Source of the DNA: Capra hircus | Lineage: Eukaryota > Chordata > Mammalia > Artiodactyla > Bovidae | Direction of reading: 5' to 3' | Assembly: GCF_001704415.2 (NCBI RefSeq) | Contig: NC_030816.1 | Span: forward strand, 81,346,713-81,410,712 | Length of the DNA stretch: 64,000 bases | Shown here: positions 24,191 through 35,478 of the stretch, piece by piece | Numbering within the stretch: the stretch's first letter is position 1 | Layout: each line of letters begins with the position of its first letter | Program-made: the position numbers and the translations under genes | Notes under the pieces: model-generated | Databases searched by the model: none | The model's input: the letters and a program-made list of their open reading frames with translations, nothing else | Told to the model about the DNA's origin: nothing

Positions 24191-24451
24191 CTTCCTAGGT
24201 CCCCTTGAAATGAGTGGCGGAGCTGGTGGTTGGCTGGGAGCTGGGGTTATGCTGCCACGCTGCGTGCCTCTCCCGTCTTCTGTTGGTGGTGGGGCCCTGG
24301 GAGCCCTCTGTCTCAGAAGCTATGGGCGCCTCTTTCGTCTGTGATTCGTGCAGGGGAAGAGAGTCCTCGGATTTGAGAGTGCACTCGTGGCTAGTGTTAC
24401 TTAATATATTTTTGGCAGCCTGGATGAAGTAGAGGTGCACATGTTTATGGA

Positions 24452-24655
24452 TTAGTCGCTCAGTCGTGTCTGACTCTTTTGTGACCCCATTGACTGTAGC
24501 CCACCAGGCTCCTCTGTCTGTGGGATTCTCCAGGCAAGAGTATTGGAGTGGGTTGCCATTTCCTTCTCCAGGGGATCTTCCCAACTCAGGGATCAAACCT
24601 GGCTCTCCTGCCTTGCAGGCAGATTCTTTACCAACCGAGCCATCACAGAAGCCCA
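24452..24655 (-). mobile_element. Bov-tA-type SINE
   Basis: Reverse copy, tagtcgctcagtcgtgtctg to gagccatcacagaagccca. The mirrored copy is at 41,327-41,529. Confidence 0.9.
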
Positions 24656-26229
24656 GGCAAGTTTATAACACTTACATACACCACCATGGCGGATTTGTTA
24701 GCATCATGAAAGATGAGAATAGAGTTCACAGCGGCCTTGCAAACAATGTATTAGGAAATAGCCATCAAAACAGCAGAGGCTTGACTGAGACCAGTTGAAA
24801 TACAATTGCTGCATGGGAAGGGAGAGACTGGCACGGTCATAGATACGCTCCAAGAGGGCTGGCCATCTCCCTGGATGCCACTGGGGCGCTGCGGGGTTTC
24901 CTTGAATCAAATGTCCTCGGTATATTAATAGCAGCATGGCAAGGCCAGCTCAGGGAGTTATCTTCCCTCCGGCATTATCAGGCTCTTTTCAGAATACGAT
25001 GTTGAGTTTCCTTGCTCAGTTTCAAGGGTAACGTGAAATTGTCCGGAGAAGAGCAATAAAAGCGATTGGGGTAGCCATGGCAACAGGGAAACTAAGAGAC
25101 AGTGACCCACGGGCCTGCTCCAACTCAAGGTGTGTGAGGGTGTCTTCTTTTCTGGTTAGCGGCTCCCATTTTACTTTAAAGAGCATCTTAGTGCTGAGTT
25201 ACAATCACCTTGAAGTTTGTACTAGAAAGAGCCTGCTCAATTCTCAGCTGTTCAATGGGCTGCCCTGTGTGTGTGTGGGTCATCTTAGGGTGTCTTCTGT
25301 AGTGGCCTCCCTGGTGTTCATCACTGTCTACGGTCATCATCGGATCTGATCACTGTTGTTATGCCCGTGTTTTATATTATAAATGTGGATATGGGATCTC
25401 AGGCACTCTCCAGGCAGACTCCCCTTCTCCACAGTAATTAAACACTGAGACACCCTCCATTCCCGACCCAGGGCGTGATGGCCCTTGGCAGTCCCCCCGT
25501 GGCTTTCATGCTCCATCCTGCTTTGGAGAACATGCAGGTGAACGCGACTAGACGTCATCACCGCCTCCACTGCTGCCTTGCACCCAACACTGCCGCCCCC
25601 CAGCCCCACATCCTTACCTCCTGAAGGTCTCCCCAATCTCTCAACATCAACTCCAACCCTGTTCTCAACACAGCGACAGGAGTGGTCTTAGAAGTCCGAT
25701 CCTGCCTCGCCTCTGCTCAGAATCGCCAGAGCCCTTGGTGGCCGGGAAGTCTCCGCGAGCTTGCCTGTTTGAATTGCCCTGGGCAGCCTCAGCCTCCACA
25801 CTCTCCCACCCCCACGCGCTCCAGCCACCCTGGCTGCTAGGCTGCCCCCCGTCACCCCGCCCCTGTCTTTCCGGGTCCACGGTCTCGCTGTTTCTTCCTT
25901 TGGGAAGTCTTTCCCCTCAGATGCACACATGGCTTACTCCCTGTCTTCCTTCAGGGGTTCAGTCAACCTCCTCTTGCCTACCTGATTTTACTTCAATTTT
26001 TTTTCCCAAAGAGATCAGATAGGGTGCACCTCCTATTGCACCCCATACCCCTTAGCTGCCCTACCTGAAGTAGGAAACCCCCCTATACTTCTTAGCTCCC
26101 TTCCTTCCTTATTTTGATTCCTTTGTTCTGATCGCTAATATAATGTATGCCTTACTTTTTAAAAAGTCTTGTTTATGACCTCTTCCATTAAAATGTATGC
26201 TTCTCAAGGGCAGTTTTAAAAATCTCTTT
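24656..26229. other. Unique sequence in left arm
   Basis: No gene recognised. 25,500-25,900 is C-rich. A 95-residue frame (25,735-26,022) shows no motif. Its mirrored copy is frame-shifted by homopolymer indels, which argues against coding constraint. Confidence 0.45.
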
Positions 26230-26445
26230 TAGTCTCTACTGAATCTTCAGTATCAAGAATAGGGCCCCGATACTTAATATAGATATTTGTTGAAGAAATA
26301 GTGAGTAATATGGTTCATAATCAGTGTAAGTCCCCTGAAAGCAGCTTCATGGATAATTAATGATATGCACCCATTTTTGTATCCCCTTCAGGACTTGACA
26401 TGATGCCTGGCACGCAGTATGCCCTCAATAAGTATTAGGTACCTT
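26230..26445 (+). mobile_element. L2 3' end remnants
   Basis: Two L2-like terminal motifs: aatagggccccgatacttaa with atttgttgaagaaatag, and tgatgcctggcacgcagtat with ccctcaataagta. Diverged. Confidence 0.5.
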
Positions 26446-26458
26446 CAACCTACCTGGT

Positions 26459-26512
26459 GGGGTACAGTCCACGGGGTCACAAAGAGACACGACTGAGCAA
26501 CTAACACTTTTA
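26459..26512 (+). repeat. SINE tail fragment
   Basis: Only the end of a Bov-tA: ggggtacagtccacggggtc, ending gagcaactaacac. Confidence 0.75.
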
Positions 26513-27419
26513 CCTTCAACCTGCAAACAGGGCAGAGAGTCTCCAGGTTGGGAAGCTGACCTGTTCACAGGGAGAGAACTGGGCCATCGACTTATTGGAG
26601 TCTTATCTTGTTCCAGGGTCTTTGACCATTTCAGTGCCAGCCTAGAGTGAACCTGCCAGCCCCCAGATTTCTGTTTCTGCCCCTTTTTTGTGTCTGTAAT
26701 AATTCTGTGTCTTTAAATAAGTTATTAGGGGAAGCTGGAAAGAGGGGCCTAGTGATCTTTTAGGAGATGGAGACCATGCAGAGGTGGAAAAATAGATGTA
26801 GCATTTTGTCTGAAAAGATCGCTGTGGCTTGGATCTTTCTGGGCTTTGCAAATCCTGTATTCAGTCCCAGCAGGTTTCTGATCTTTGAGAAGAGAGCTCT
26901 TCAGCTGGAAGTTTCCAAGCAGACACCAAATACTTGTTCTTATTTCCAAATCTCTGTTAATTTGGTTATTATTTGTTCTCTGAGGCTGTAGCCTCCCCAT
27001 CGCTTACTGCTTCTTGCAAGTGTTAGATTGGCAGATGTGCCGTGTGGGAGGAAGGAAGGAAAATTTCCTATGTTAATTTCTCTTCGACAAACACGTGCAA
27101 ATCTAGACACAGCCTCTGATGTAAAAAAGTAAACAATAAAAGAAGAATAAAAGAGAAAAGTTTCCAGTCTTGTATGTGTGTTATTTCCGTATGGAAAAGA
27201 TCCCATATTTTATGGAAACCTATGTTCAAAACATGTATGCACTTCTTTCTCATACGCAGGATTTAACCAGGAGAGAAGGTCCTTCAATATCTCAGCTACA
27301 GTGGTTTATTAATGCAGAACACTGGGAGAAGTAAAATTGTTAAGAGAAAAATAATAAGACAAAGTAGCTCTACTTGAGGACCATTGGTACAGAATTGAAG
27401 TCAGTAATATGTGTTGAAT
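26513..27419. other. Unique sequence in left arm
   Basis: Nothing recognised. Confidence 0.45.
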
Positions 27420-27620
27420 TCTTATTTAGAGCCAGGATCCCTTCCTGGCAATTTGTATGCTTTTCTTATTTATTCCTCACAAAAAGCCAGTGAGGTAGAT
27501 GCTCTTACAGATGTAGAAACTGAGGTTGGAGAGGTCTTTGTTCAAGGTCGTTCAGCCCCTGAGTAGCAGCCCCACAAGGTCAAAGCTGGTCTCTGACTTC
27601 AGAGCCTGTGTTCATACTTC
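27420..27620 (+). mobile_element. MIR SINE
   Basis: ttatttattcctcacaaaaa, agatgtagaaactgaggttg, ccccacaaggtcaaagctgg fit the MIR order. Confidence 0.65.
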
Positions 27621-28068
27621 TTGCCCTACGCTGCTTCCCTGGAACCCAGGGAAAGGGACATGGTGATGTGAAAAGTATTCTGCACTTAACACCTCTGGCA
27701 TACAGTGGTGCCTAGTAAATACTCACGGGATGAATTTTTGCATGAACAAGCTTTAGTAACGGTGAACACCAGAAGGTCGAGATTACACAAGAAAGGCAGT
27801 TTAGAGAATTCAGTTCTCCTTAGAGCAAACTGGCCCACACAGTCCAGCACTGCACCTGTAAGGAATTTTTCGAATCCAGCTGTCTAATAATCAGTGCCGT
27901 CAATTATTGATAATCATTTGTTCTGGTAACCATGCAGCTTTCTGTGTGATTGAAAATAGCTCAAGCATGTTGCGTATCGCTGTTGGTCCCCTGGGCTCTT
28001 CTAGTGAGCGAGGCAGATGAAGATCATACTCACTAGTGAAGTGGCTCTGATGGCTTAGGCCAATGTAT

Positions 28069-28558
28069 GTATGCATGTGTGTTTTATTTTGGCTGTGCTG
28101 GGTGTTTGTTGCTGCACATGGGCTTTCTCTAGTCGCAATACGCAGGCTTTTCATTGCGGTGGCTTCTCTTGTTTCGGCACAAGCTCTAGAGTGTGGGGAC
28201 TTCCCTTGTAGCTCAGTTGGTAAAAACTCTGCCTGCAGTGCAGGAGACCCGGGTTCAATTCTTGGATCAGGAACATCCCCTGGAGTAGGAAATGGCAACC
28301 CACTCCAGTATTCTTGCCTGGCGAATCCCATGGACAGAGGAGCCTGGAGGGCTACAGTCCATGGGGTCGCAAGAGTTGAACACAGCATAGCAACTAGCCA
28401 CGCCTCCCTGCAACCAGAGTGTGGACTCTGTATTAACTGTTGTGCACACGGGCTTACTTGCTTGCACAGCATGTGCAGTCTTCCTGGACCAGGGATCATA
28501 CCCGCGTCCCCTTCACTGGCTGGCAGATTCCCAACCATCGGACCACCAGGGAAGTCTG
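28069..28558 (-). mobile_element. CHR SINE split by Bov-tA, with TSD
   Basis: Reverse long CHR copy (ttttggctgtgctgggtgtt, gcttctcttgtttcggcaca ... accaccagggaagtctgg). Exact 11-bp duplications ggccaatgtat lie at 28058-28068 and 28559-28569. A Bov-tA is inserted at 28207-28415. Confidence 0.92.
28207..28415 (+). mobile_element. Bov-tA SINE nested in CHR
   Basis: ggacttcccttgtagctcag to the acacagcatagcaactagcc tail. Exact duplications agagtgtgg at 28198-28206 and 28416-28424 come from the interrupted CHR. Confidence 0.93.
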
Positions 28559-28569
28559 GGCCAATGTAT

Positions 28570-29050
28570 TAGTCAGCTTTGCTACTGTAACACATGGTTC
28601 CAAAAGGTCACTGGCTTTCAGGAGCGAATGTTTATTTCTTGTTCATGTCACACAGGGCTGCCCTTCAGACTGCAAGTTCCTGCATGGGTTTTCTCATTCC
28701 AGGAGCAGCATTTGTCTGGACAGACTGTCTCTATGGCCTAGGCAGAAGCAGGGCGCCGCAAGGACCCCTGGCATTGACTTTAAAACTTTTCCTCTAAGCT
28801 GGCTGGTGGCACGTTTGTTTGCGTTCTCTCTGCTGCAACAAGTTCCGTGGCTGGTCTGGCCAGTGGAGCTGGAGGTATAGTCTGGCTGCCAGGATGCATT
28901 GTAGGTCATATGACAAAGGCTTGTGGTGTGCAGTCTTCTTGGGGATGGAGACAGCAGGAGACATGGTCTATGCTGGAGAAGCTGGCAGTCGGCACCTTGT
29001 CTCTGCCTGTGTCAGGGGGAAGTCTGCATGCCGTCACCACTGTGGTTTAG
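28570..29050 (+). mobile_element. Ancient mammalian repeat
   Basis: Starts tagtcagctttgctactgta and later has ggcttcaggagcgaatgttt-like and ttcttgttcatgtcacac pieces of an old interspersed repeat (probably an L1M or MLT-type 3' end; family uncertain). Confidence 0.45.
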
Positions 29051-29275
29051 GTAATCTTGATTTATAAATATGCTCAGGGCATTGCTCTCACTTCCAGTTC
29101 ACAGTTCATTGCTCTCACTTCCAGTATCTGAACTCTCTTTGGGAACTGCTTTGGGAATGGTCATACCTGAATGGTCTACTGGTTTTCCCTGCTTTTTTCA
29201 ATTTAAGTCTGAATTGGGTAATAAGGAGTTCATGATCTGAGCCACAGATTTAAGGGACTGGATCTGATAGATAGA

Positions 29276-31414
29276 GTGCCTGATGAATTATGGACGGAGG
29301 TTTGTGACATTGTACAGGAGACAGGGATCAAGACCATCACCATGGAAAAGAAATGCAAAAAAGCAAAATGGCTGTCTGAGGAGGCCTTACAAATAGCTGT
29401 GAAAAGAAGAGAAGCAAAAAGCAAAGGAGAAAAGGAAAGATATAAGTATCTGAAGGCAGAGTTCCAAAGAATAGCAAGAAGAGATAAGAAAGCCTTCCTC
29501 AGCGATCAATGCAAAGAAATAGAGGCAAACAAAAGAATGGGAAAGACTAGAGATCTCTTCAAGAAAATTAGGGATACCAAGGGAACATTTCATGCAAAGA
29601 TGGGCTCGATAAAGGACAGAAATGGTATGGACCTAACAGAAGCAGAAGATATTAAGAAGAGGTGGCAAGAATACACAGAAGAACTGTACAAAAAAGATCT
29701 TCACGACCAAGATAATCATGATGGTGTGATCATTCACCTAGAGCCAGACATCCTGGAATGTGAAGTCAAGTGGGCCTTAGAAAGCATCACTACGAACAAA
29801 GCTAGTGGAGGTGATGGAATTCCAGTTGAACTGTTTCAAATCCTGAAATATGATGCTATGAAAGTGCTTCACTCAATATGCCAGCAAATTTGGAAAACTC
29901 AGCGGTGACCACAGGACTGGAAAAGGTCAGTTTTCATTCCAGTCCCAAAGAAAGGGAATGCCAAAGAATGCTCAAACTACTGCATAGTTGCACTCATCTC
30001 ACACGCTAGTAAGTGAAAGTTAAAGTGAAGTCGCTCAGTCGTGTCCGACTCTTTGCGACCCTGTGGACTGTAGCCCACCAGGCTCCTCCATCCATGGGAT
30101 TCTCTGGGCAAGAATACTGGAGTGGGTTGCCATTTCCTTCTCCAACATGCTAGTAAAGTAATGCTAAAAATTCTCCAAGCCAGGCTTCAGCAATATGTGA
30201 ACCGTGAACTTCCAGATGTTCACGCTGGTTTTAGAAAAGGCAGAGGAACCAGAGATCAAATTGCCAACATCCGCTGGATCATGGAAAAAGCAGGAGAGTT
30301 CCAGAAAAACATCTATTTCTGCTTTATTGACTATGCCAAAGCCTTTGACTGTGTGGATCACAATAAACTGTGGACAGTTCTGAAAGAGATGGGAATACCA
30401 GACCACCTGACCTGCCTCTTGAGAAACCTATATGCAGGTCAGGAAGCAACAGTTAGAACTGGGCATGGAACAACAGACTGCTTCCAAATAGGAAAAGGAG
30501 TACGTCAAGGCTGTATATTGTCACCCTGCTTATTTAACTTCTATGCAGAGTATATCATGAGAAACGCTGGACTGGAAGAAACACAAGCTGGAATCAAGAT
30601 TGCCAGGAGAAATATCAATAACCTCAGATATGCAGATGACACCACCCTTATGGCAGAAAGTGAAGAGGAACTCAAAAACCTCTTGATGAAAGTGAAAGAG
30701 GAGAGTGAAAAAGTTGGGTTAAAGCTCAACATTCAGAAAACGAAGATCATGGCATCCGGTCCCATCACTTCATGGGAAATAGATGGGGAAACAATGAAAA
30801 CAGTGTCAGACTTTATTTTTTTGGGCTCCAAAATCACTGCAGATGGTGACTGCAGCCATGAAATTAAAAGACGCTTACTCCTTGGAAGAAAAGTTACGAC
30901 CAACCTAGATAGCATATTCAAAAGCAGAGATATTACTTTGCCAACTAAGTTCCGTCTAGTCAAGGCTATGGTTTTTCCAGTGATCATGTATGGATGTGAG
31001 AGTTGGACTGTGAAGAAGGCTGAACACCGAAGAATTGATGCTTTTGAACTGTGGTGCTGGAGAAGACTCTTGAGAGTCCCTTGGACTGCAAGGAGATCCA
31101 ACCAATCCATTCTGAAGGAGATCAACCTTGGGAGTTCTTTGGAAGGAATGATGCTAAAGCTGAAACTCCAGTACTTTGGCCACCTGATGCGAAGAGTTGA
31201 CTCATTGGGAAAGACTCTGATGCTGGGGAAGATTGGGGGCAGGAGGAGAAGGGGACGACCGAGGATGAAATGGCTGGATGGCATCACTGACTCGATGGAC
31301 GTGAGTTTAAGTGAACTCGGGGAGTTGGTGATGGACAAGTTGGTGATGGACAAGGAGGCCTGGCGTGCTGCAATTCATGGGGTCGCAAAGAGTCAGACAC
31401 AACTGAGAGACTGA
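29276..31414 (+). pseudogene. BovB ORF2 reverse transcriptase, inactivated
   Basis: The reading frame encodes the RT and C-terminal part of the BovB (RTE-clade) polyprotein, whose role is to reverse-transcribe the LINE RNA at the target site. The endonuclease half is missing. Frame 29276-29908 carries the region before the RT fingers (DELWTEVCDIVQETGIKT). 30122-31414 carries palm motif A (FIDYAKAFDCVDH), the GVRQGCILSPCLFNFYAEY block and an intact YADD catalytic box at 30629-30640, then the C-terminal GCESWTVKKAEHRRIDAFEL part to the stop. There are two breaks: a Trp-to-stop change (TGA at 29906-29908), and the SINE at 30,013-30,144, whose inserted length (144 bp with its duplication) keeps the frame but brings its own stop at 30,014. 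A 15-bp in-frame duplication gives LVMDK twice near 31,324-31,353. Non-functional, but little decayed otherwise. Confidence 0.9.
30013..30144 (-). mobile_element. ART2A/Bov-A-type SINE inside BovB ORF2
   Basis: Reverse copy: gaagtcgctcagtcgtgtcc to gccatttccttctcca. Flanked by acacgctagtaa (30001-30012) and acatgctagtaa (30145-30156), a 12-bp duplication with one mismatch in BovB sequence. Confidence 0.92.
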
Positions 31415-31547
31415 ACTGAACTGAACTGAACTGAACTTGGGAATGGTAGGAAAGAGCAGGGTGATGGATTCTCCAGTCTCTGGTATAAGAAGCTCTGTCT
31501 TGAGATGTGTGACCGTGGCTTTCAGAATACTTGGGGCCCAAGCTTCG

Positions 31548-31676
31548 GTTTTGTTTGTTTTTTGGCTGCTAGACACAGCATGCGGGATCTGAGCTCTCTG
31601 CTTAGGGATTGAACCCACGTCCCCCTGTGGTGGAAGCACAGAGTCTTAACTGCTGGACTGCAATGGAAGTCCCAGG
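31548..31676 (-). mobile_element. CHR-type SINE
   Basis: T-rich start, tttggctgctagacacagca, gcttagggattgaacccacg, and actgcaatggaagtcccagg end. Confidence 0.85.
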
Positions 31677-32755
31677 ATCCAAGTGTTTGGATAAGTGTGT
31701 GCTCACAACATGCTGGGGCATCACGTGGCTCTGGACTAACAGAGCCAGTGCCTGGGAAGGGAGGAGGCGGTGGGTCAGTGGGACTCTGTGGGTGCTGGCC
31801 TGGAGGGCAGCTGGTGGCTGCAGAGCCCATAACATAGGACCTCCAGGTCACAGTCAGGGTACTGGAGTTAATAAGGTCAAGTAGTAGCCTGAGGGTTCAA
31901 TAGGGAGGGTGGAAAGTGAACTCGTGCTGGAAATTGCAGCTTTGGTGTATGGATCTGTGATACAAACTTCTTTGGGAATAAAGCCATAAAGCACATCCCT
32001 GTTTAACCTCAGATAAATTTTTCAGAGCTTTCTGGAGTCAACTTCTTATTTTAAAAAATAAATAGCATTATTAATTCATTTATTCACAAGGCTCAGAAAC
32101 CAAAAAAGGACAAAAGTATTTTCCATGTAAAGTCTCTCCCTGTCTCCCAACTTCCTTCAGTTCCACTCATTCGTGAAACCATTATTAGTTTCTTATGTAT
32201 CTGTCCTTCCAGAGACCCTTTGTGTGTGTACATAAGACGTATTCTCTGTTGCTGAGAAAACTTCCTACAGAACAAAAATTGCGATAGAAATGAATTGTGC
32301 TACATATATTATGTTGGATCTTTCAACAGGTGTTACCTCTGAACCTGATGTTTCTCAGTATAAAGATACAGAATTGATGGAGTAATACTTTTTATCCAGC
32401 CTCAGAAGAGTAGAAGCCATGCTCTGTTGAAGGCACGCATAATACAGTGAAAGGCCTTTCCAGGTATCAGAGAATTCTAGTAGATTAGAAATGGAACATA
32501 AGAAACCTGTTCCTAAACCTATTTCTCCAGCTTGCCTGCCAGTGCAGTAAATATTATTTCCATTAAGAGAATGTTTGAAATACAAGAGACTCGATGTGAC
32601 CAAGTAATACAGAGATGCCTGCAGCCGCCCAAGGGTCAGGTGCAGCTACCTTCGCTCCCCTCCTCTGGCTAGTCCTCAGAGGGCAGAGCAACCCACTCCG
32701 GTATTCTTGTGATGGAACTGTGTGAGGGAGAGGAACACGGACTTAAAGGAAACCA
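31677..32755. other. Unique sequence in spacer
   Basis: No gene recognised. One short SINE crumb (agcaacccactccggtattc) lies at 32,689-32,708. Confidence 0.45.
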
Positions 32756-32811
32756 ACTTCCCTGGTGGTCCAATGGCTAAGACGCCACACTCCTGGTGCT
32801 GGGGTCCCCCT
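32756..32811 (+). repeat. CHR SINE head fragment
   Basis: acttccctggtggtccaatg followed by gctaagacgccacactcc. The rest is absent. Confidence 0.75.
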
Positions 32812-33056
32812 CATGAATCCGTGTAACTTTTCCAGCCCAACCAGGCAGGTGAATGAGCCGCTTGTGGTTATTTATGGCTCCTGATGATCTCATAACACTG
32901 CCCAGATGGCTAGTGTTTGACCGAGTAAACCCTGCTGCAGATATCTGCCTAGAAACATAGGTAAAACTTTCGGAACAGTGCCTGGCATATTGGACATACC
33001 GAGTGAACCCATGCATGCGTGAATAAATATATATTATTTTATTATGTTTTGGAGTC

Positions 33057-33192
33057 AGCTAACATTGATGAACGTCTTCTGTGTGCCAGGCTTTGTGCAG
33101 TCTTTACATAATACTTTATTCCTCACAATGATCTTGAGTAAGTCAAACAGAATTGGCCCAAAGTCAAACAGTGAATAAGTGGCAGAGGGAAA
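33057..33192 (+). mobile_element. Possible MIR
   Basis: tctgtgtgccaggctttgtg, tttattcctcacaatgatct and aataagtggcagag are MIR-like in order and spacing. Diverged. Confidence 0.5.
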
Positions 33193-33280
33193 AATCCACG
33201 CTTCCAGAATATGATTTTAATACGCTTAGCGAGCATGACCTGGCTGCCAGCAGCGTCTCAGGATGTGAGTCTCCACAAAA

Positions 33281-33412
33281 ATCCCTGGGTCGGGAAGATG
33301 CCCACTCCAGTATTCTTGCCTGGAGAATCCCATGGACAGGAAAGCCTGGTGGGCTACAGTCCGTGGGGTCACACACGAGTCAGACACAACTGAAACGACT
33401 TTGCACACATGC
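33281..33412 (+). mobile_element. Bov-tA-type SINE, 5'-truncated
   Basis: atccctgggtcgggaagatg joined to cccactccagtattcttgcc (internal ~20 bp lost), continuing to acacaactgaaacgacttt. Confidence 0.9.
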
Positions 33413-33798
33413 ACACAGTGGGAAGCAGTTCTGAGGATGAAAAAGGCTCTGAGATAACACTACAGTTAGAGGACATGCTGCTTGCTAAATCTAGGAGAGT
33501 CAGTGAGTATTTTCCCACCTCAATTGCAGAAGACATTTTGGGGGCAGCCTTTGGTAAAAAGGCCTTCATGGGCCAGCATTTCCCCACCAAAGGTTTTCCT
33601 CCAGCATGTGGAAGGTCCTACAAGGATGAGACCAAACAGGTGGAGGACCAATGACCCCATCTGAAGGGAACAGGGAGCCGGAAGTTGGCGTCAACACTTG
33701 TCAGGAACAAGGAGCCCAGTGGGAAGGGTCCCTGCGGAAACGGGAAAGTGACTCCTAGCAAAGAGAGCACACATGTGCATACATGTGTATACAGAGCT
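33413..33798. other. Unique sequence
   Basis: Nothing recognised. Confidence 0.4.
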
Positions 33799-33813
33799 TA
33801 TGTATATATAGTT

Positions 33814-34024
33814 TGTGTGTGTTAGTCACTCAGTCATGTCCAGCTCTTTGCAATCGCATGGACCATAGCCCTCCAGGCTACTCTGCCCACGGGATTTTCC
33901 AGGCAAGAATTCTGGAGTGGGTTGCGATTTCCTTCTCCAGCAGATCTTCCCGACCCAGGAATGGAGCCCAGGTCTCCTGCATTGTAGGCAGATTCTTTAC
34001 TGTCTGAGCCACCAGGAAAGCCCC
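33814..34024 (-). mobile_element. Bov-tA-type SINE
   Basis: Reverse full copy, gttagtcactcagtcatgtc through gagccaccaggaaagcccc. Flanks tatgtatatatagttt and tatgtatagttt look like a TSD with a 4-bp length difference. Confidence 0.9.
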
Positions 34025-34036
34025 TATGTATAGTTT

Positions 34037-34841
34037 ATATACACCTAAAACCATTGAAAACAATGGCTCTGAATTACTGGAGAGAAATTGCCCAGAGGGA
34101 TGAGAGATTCTAAGAGTTACTTTAGCCTCTGCCAGCTTCTTAAGCATTTTCGATTAGACAAGGCCATCACAGTTTATTAAAAATAAACAAAATCAAGTTG
34201 GGCCAGAAATAGACAAAACCTTGGTTCATTCGTCTTGCCCTGTCTTCTTCCTGTGACATCTCCATTTCATGCGGTTGTCTGGCCAAAACAGTTTCTATTT
34301 TTAAAGCAGCAGAGGATGCTTTGGGGCTTGGGTTAGAGAGGCCAGCGTGGGTGTGCTTGGGGTACAGTGTCTGGCTTTGGGCCAGTGTCCTTTCTCCGAG
34401 TGCAAGGCACCAGGTGTGGGGTGGAGGCGAGTTCTTTTAAGCCTGACGTCCTAGAGAAATTATTTGGGAAGTCTATTAAAAAGAGTCTGGTCTCTGGTTT
34501 TAGTTTGGAAAAAGCCTAGGGTGTAAGACTAAAAGCTTCCAAATGCCTAGAGTTAAGTAGTTATGAAAGTAAGACGTCAAACTTAATCTCCTTCTCCCAG
34601 CAATTCTGCCCCTTCCCCAGCTCTGCTGGCTCCATACACAGTGCTGACCCAAAAGACTGAGTCCGTGGGTGGCGTGGAATTCATGAGGACCATTGCATGT
34701 CTTAGCGATTACCTTTCAACTTGATCATACGTCTCTGTTTATAACCTTACTCCAAAAACAATTTGGAGTGGCCATACTTCTTCCCTTTGACTTCCTGCAA
34801 CCAAGTCTGAATGTGAGATTCCAGTTCAGCTCAATCCCTCA
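34037..34841. other. Unique sequence in spacer
   Basis: No gene or repeat recognised. Confidence 0.45.
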
Positions 34842-35478
34842 GCTCAGTTCAGTTCAGTCGCTGTTGTGTCTAACTCTTTGTGACCCCATGAGCTGTAGCA
34901 CGCCAGATCCTCCCTGCCTAACACTAACTCCCGGAGCCCACCCAAACTCATGTCCATTGAGTCAGTGATGCCATCCAACCATCTATCCTCTGTCATCACC
35001 TTCTCTTCCTGCCCTCAATCTTTCCCAGCATCAGGGTCTTTTCCAATGAGTCAGCTCTTCACATTAGGTGGCTGAAGTATTGGAGTTTCAGCTTCAACAT
35101 CAGACCTTCCAATGAACACCCAAGACTGATCTCCTTTAGGATGATCTGGTTGGATCTCCTTGTAGTCCAAGGGACTCTCAAGAGTCTTCTCCAACACCAC
35201 AGTTCAAAAGCATCGGTTCTTTGGTGTTCAGCTTTCTTTATAGTCCAACTCTCTCATCCATACATGACTACTGGAAAAACCATAGCCTTGACAAGATGGA
35301 CCTCTGTTGACAAAGTAACGTCTCTACTTTTGAATATGCTGTCTAGGTTGGTCATAACTTTCCTTCCAAGGAGTAAGTGTCTTTTAATTTCATGGCTGCA
35401 ATCACCATCTGCAGTGATTTTGGAGCCCCCCAAAATAGTCTCTCACTATTTCCACTGTTTCCCTATCTCATCCCAAAT
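34842..35478 (-). mobile_element. BovB 3' end, reverse
   Basis: Starts with the complement of the (CTGAA)n tail and runs back into the RT C-terminal coding region (gtgatgccatccaaccatct, tccaacaccacagttcaaaa, tctgcagtgattttggagcc). It differs from the 31 kb copy by many substitutions, so it is an independent older insertion and not part of the inverted duplication. Confidence 0.9.

Larger units (their letters stand above)
24124..29353 (+). repeat. Left arm of large inverted duplication
   Basis: The segment is repeated in reverse complement at 36,638-41,853. The edge is set by gggttacccccatttt here and its complement ending at 41,853. I compared many places along the arms and found identical sequence apart from single-base length changes in homopolymers. 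Shared contents include a Bov-tA SINE (24.45 kb), L2 and MIR remnants, a CHR SINE with a nested Bov-tA (28.06-28.56 kb), an ancient repeat and the inversion junction of a BovB (29.25 kb). The left arm sits in natural context at both ends (intact MIR outside, continuous BovB inside), so it looks like the original copy. Confidence 0.93.
29161..31437 (+). mobile_element. BovB LINE with 5' inversion and SINE insert
   Basis: 29161-29248 is BovB in reverse (tcatacctgaatggtctact through gatctgagccacag). At 29249 the element switches to sense orientation and continues to the 3' end at 31,437, which is a (CTGAA)n tail. In the family consensus the two blocks are near neighbours, so this is a twin-priming-type 5' inversion with a small loss. 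The sense part covers most of the linker, the whole reverse transcriptase and the C-terminus. A SINE interrupts it at 30,013. The 5' portion is also present, inverted, in the right arm. Confidence 0.93.

Noticed and set aside
25735..26022. 95-residue frame in C-rich DNA as an exon
   Set aside because: No splice-site context or domain; the mirrored copy carries frame-changing indels, and compositional bias explains the open frame.
27900..28538. 212-residue minus-strand open frame
   Set aside because: Composed of antisense CHR and Bov-tA sequence (SMGFARQEYWSGLPFPTPGD is the usual antisense SINE translation).
30733..31353. 206-residue minus-strand open frame
   Set aside because: Shadow of the BovB reverse transcriptase frame on the opposite strand.
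34842..35478. BovB 3' end as a continuation of the mirrored arm
   Set aside because: It differs from the 31 kb BovB by many substitutions, and the sequence linking it to 36,304 is unrelated, so it is an independent insertion.
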